From Candidatus Hodarchaeota archaeon (lineage in GTDB: Archaea; Asgardarchaeota; Heimdallarchaeia; Hodarchaeales; Hodarchaeaceae), in NCBI GenBank assembly GCA_016840285.1, contig JAEOSR010000071.1, positions 1 to 17,030 on the forward strand: a stretch of DNA of 17,030 nt. Direction: 5' to 3'. Made by a program: the position numbers and the translations under genes. The notes below the pieces were generated by a model. The model was not told where the DNA came from. It saw nothing but the letters and a program-made list of their open reading frames with translations, and searched no databases. Shown here one piece after another: positions 16,487 to 17,030 of the stretch (position 1 is its first letter; every line of letters starts with the position of its first letter).

Positions 16487-17030
16487 ATGGTTATATATTG
16501 ATACAAACAAATCTGCAAATTAGTTCTAAAGATTATTACTTATGTGAATTGACAAAAAAAATCCCTGTAAAAGTAACAATTGTAACAATCAGGTTACCAG
16601 AGGGTTATGGACTTATCGAGGCTCTGGAGGGGGGTGAAGGAACTATCCAATTATATGTTGATAGTATTAAAGCATCTGAAAGTGTCCTTGAGTTCGAGGT
16701 GACTTATTCTTCTCCAAATATTTATTTCACACGTTCAGTACATAATCTAGATTTCCCTTCCATTTATGAAACCATCTTAAAAAGTGGTAGTATGTCACTT
16801 CTTCCAATAATTATTGTTAAAGGTGTTCAATATCATACAGTGTATTCCCCTTCTCGTAATGCCCTCAAAGCACTATTAACTACATTGAAATCACGATTTA
16901 CAGCTGTCAAAATCATATCATTAAGTTCGACACCTTTTAAATCAGAACAAACACTTCTCACACCGAAACAACGAGAAGCTTTTGAACTAGCATACAAGAA
17001 AGGTTATTATGAGATTCCTAGACGTTCAAA
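16480..17030 (+). CDS. Bat-type HTH regulator (HTH_10), cut by the window end
   Basis: An open frame runs from the ATG at 16480 to the end of the window without a stop (183 complete codons). Its last visible residues, LTPKQ...AY.KGYYEIPRR, match the bacterio-opsin-activator HTH (HTH_10). That domain starts with LTprQ and continues GYFdvPRr. The upstream part is an alpha-beta domain, YILIQTNLQI then a helix, TIVTIRLP, TIQLYVD and EFEVTYSS. This is as in the small ligand- or partner-binding front of archaeal Bat-like regulators, which are usually about 210-230 residues long. The start is ambiguous. The ATG at 16480 keeps the first strand but lies in an inverted repeat. TTG at 16498, after GGATGG at 16485-16490, is an alternative. 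It is divergent from the EamA transporter gene and probably regulates it. Confidence 0.8.
   Translation, partial: MTDGYILIQTNLQISSKDYYLCELTKKIPVKVTIVTIRLPEGYGLIEALEGGEGTIQLYVDSIKASESVLEFEVTYSSPNIYFTRSVHNLDFPSIYETILKSGSMSLLPIIIVKGVQYHTVYSPSRNALKALLTTLKSRFTAVKIISLSSTPFKSEQTLLTPKQREAFELAYKKGYYEIPRRS

Noticed and set aside
1..17030. CRISPR arrays, tRNA or rRNA genes, insertion sequences
   Set aside because: No regularly spaced direct repeats, cloverleaf-like or conserved rRNA segments, transposase motifs or terminal inverted repeats were seen on reading both strands by eye.

Overview
The window is AT-rich, densely coded archaeal DNA, most likely from an Asgard archaeon (Promethearchaeota). The evidence is two Rag/Gtr1-type small GTPases (one followed by a roadblock-like domain), a divergent tubulin/FtsZ-superfamily GTPase, a bat-type HTH regulator, archaeal TATA-like boxes, and several TTG starts placed by Shine-Dalgarno sequences. 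A Heimdall-like lineage is possible, but the sequence alone cannot settle this.

Layout. Positions 1-992: the possible last codons of an upstream gene, then a calcineurin-like metallophosphoesterase. Positions 1232-6995: a three-gene + strand operon encoding an acidic helical protein of unknown function, a 1139-residue helical-repeat protein, and a tubulin/FtsZ-like GTPase. Positions 7048-11786: a 743-residue Rag-like GTPase with a duplicated C-terminal domain (- strand), a divergently transcribed Rag-like GTPase with a roadblock-like tail (+ strand), and a protein with a possible longin-like front and winged-helix-like tail (- strand). Positions 11923-13677: a MoaD/ThiS-like beta-grasp protein, a BtpA-family TIM-barrel protein, and a GNAT acetyltransferase whose start overlaps the BtpA stop. 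Positions 13718-14517: decaying genes, namely the C-terminal half of a radical SAM protein with an in-frame TAA and a ZIP metal transporter that has lost its middle. Positions 14561-16433: two convergent DMT-superfamily transporters. Positions 16480-17030: the start of a bat-type HTH regulator, divergent from the second transporter, with a perfect inverted repeat between the two genes.

The most interesting part is 1232-11786. The tubulin-like GTPase lies 12 nt after a very large protein built from repeats of about 121-125 residues, as expected for a filament and a dedicated binding or scaffold partner. Two Rag-like GTPases and a putative Rag-associated protein follow. I infer an archaeal cytoskeletal or membrane-organising module next to a Rag-type signalling module. 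Adjacency supports this for the operon, but a link between operon and Rag genes is only suggestive. No rRNA, tRNA, CRISPR array or insertion sequence was seen.
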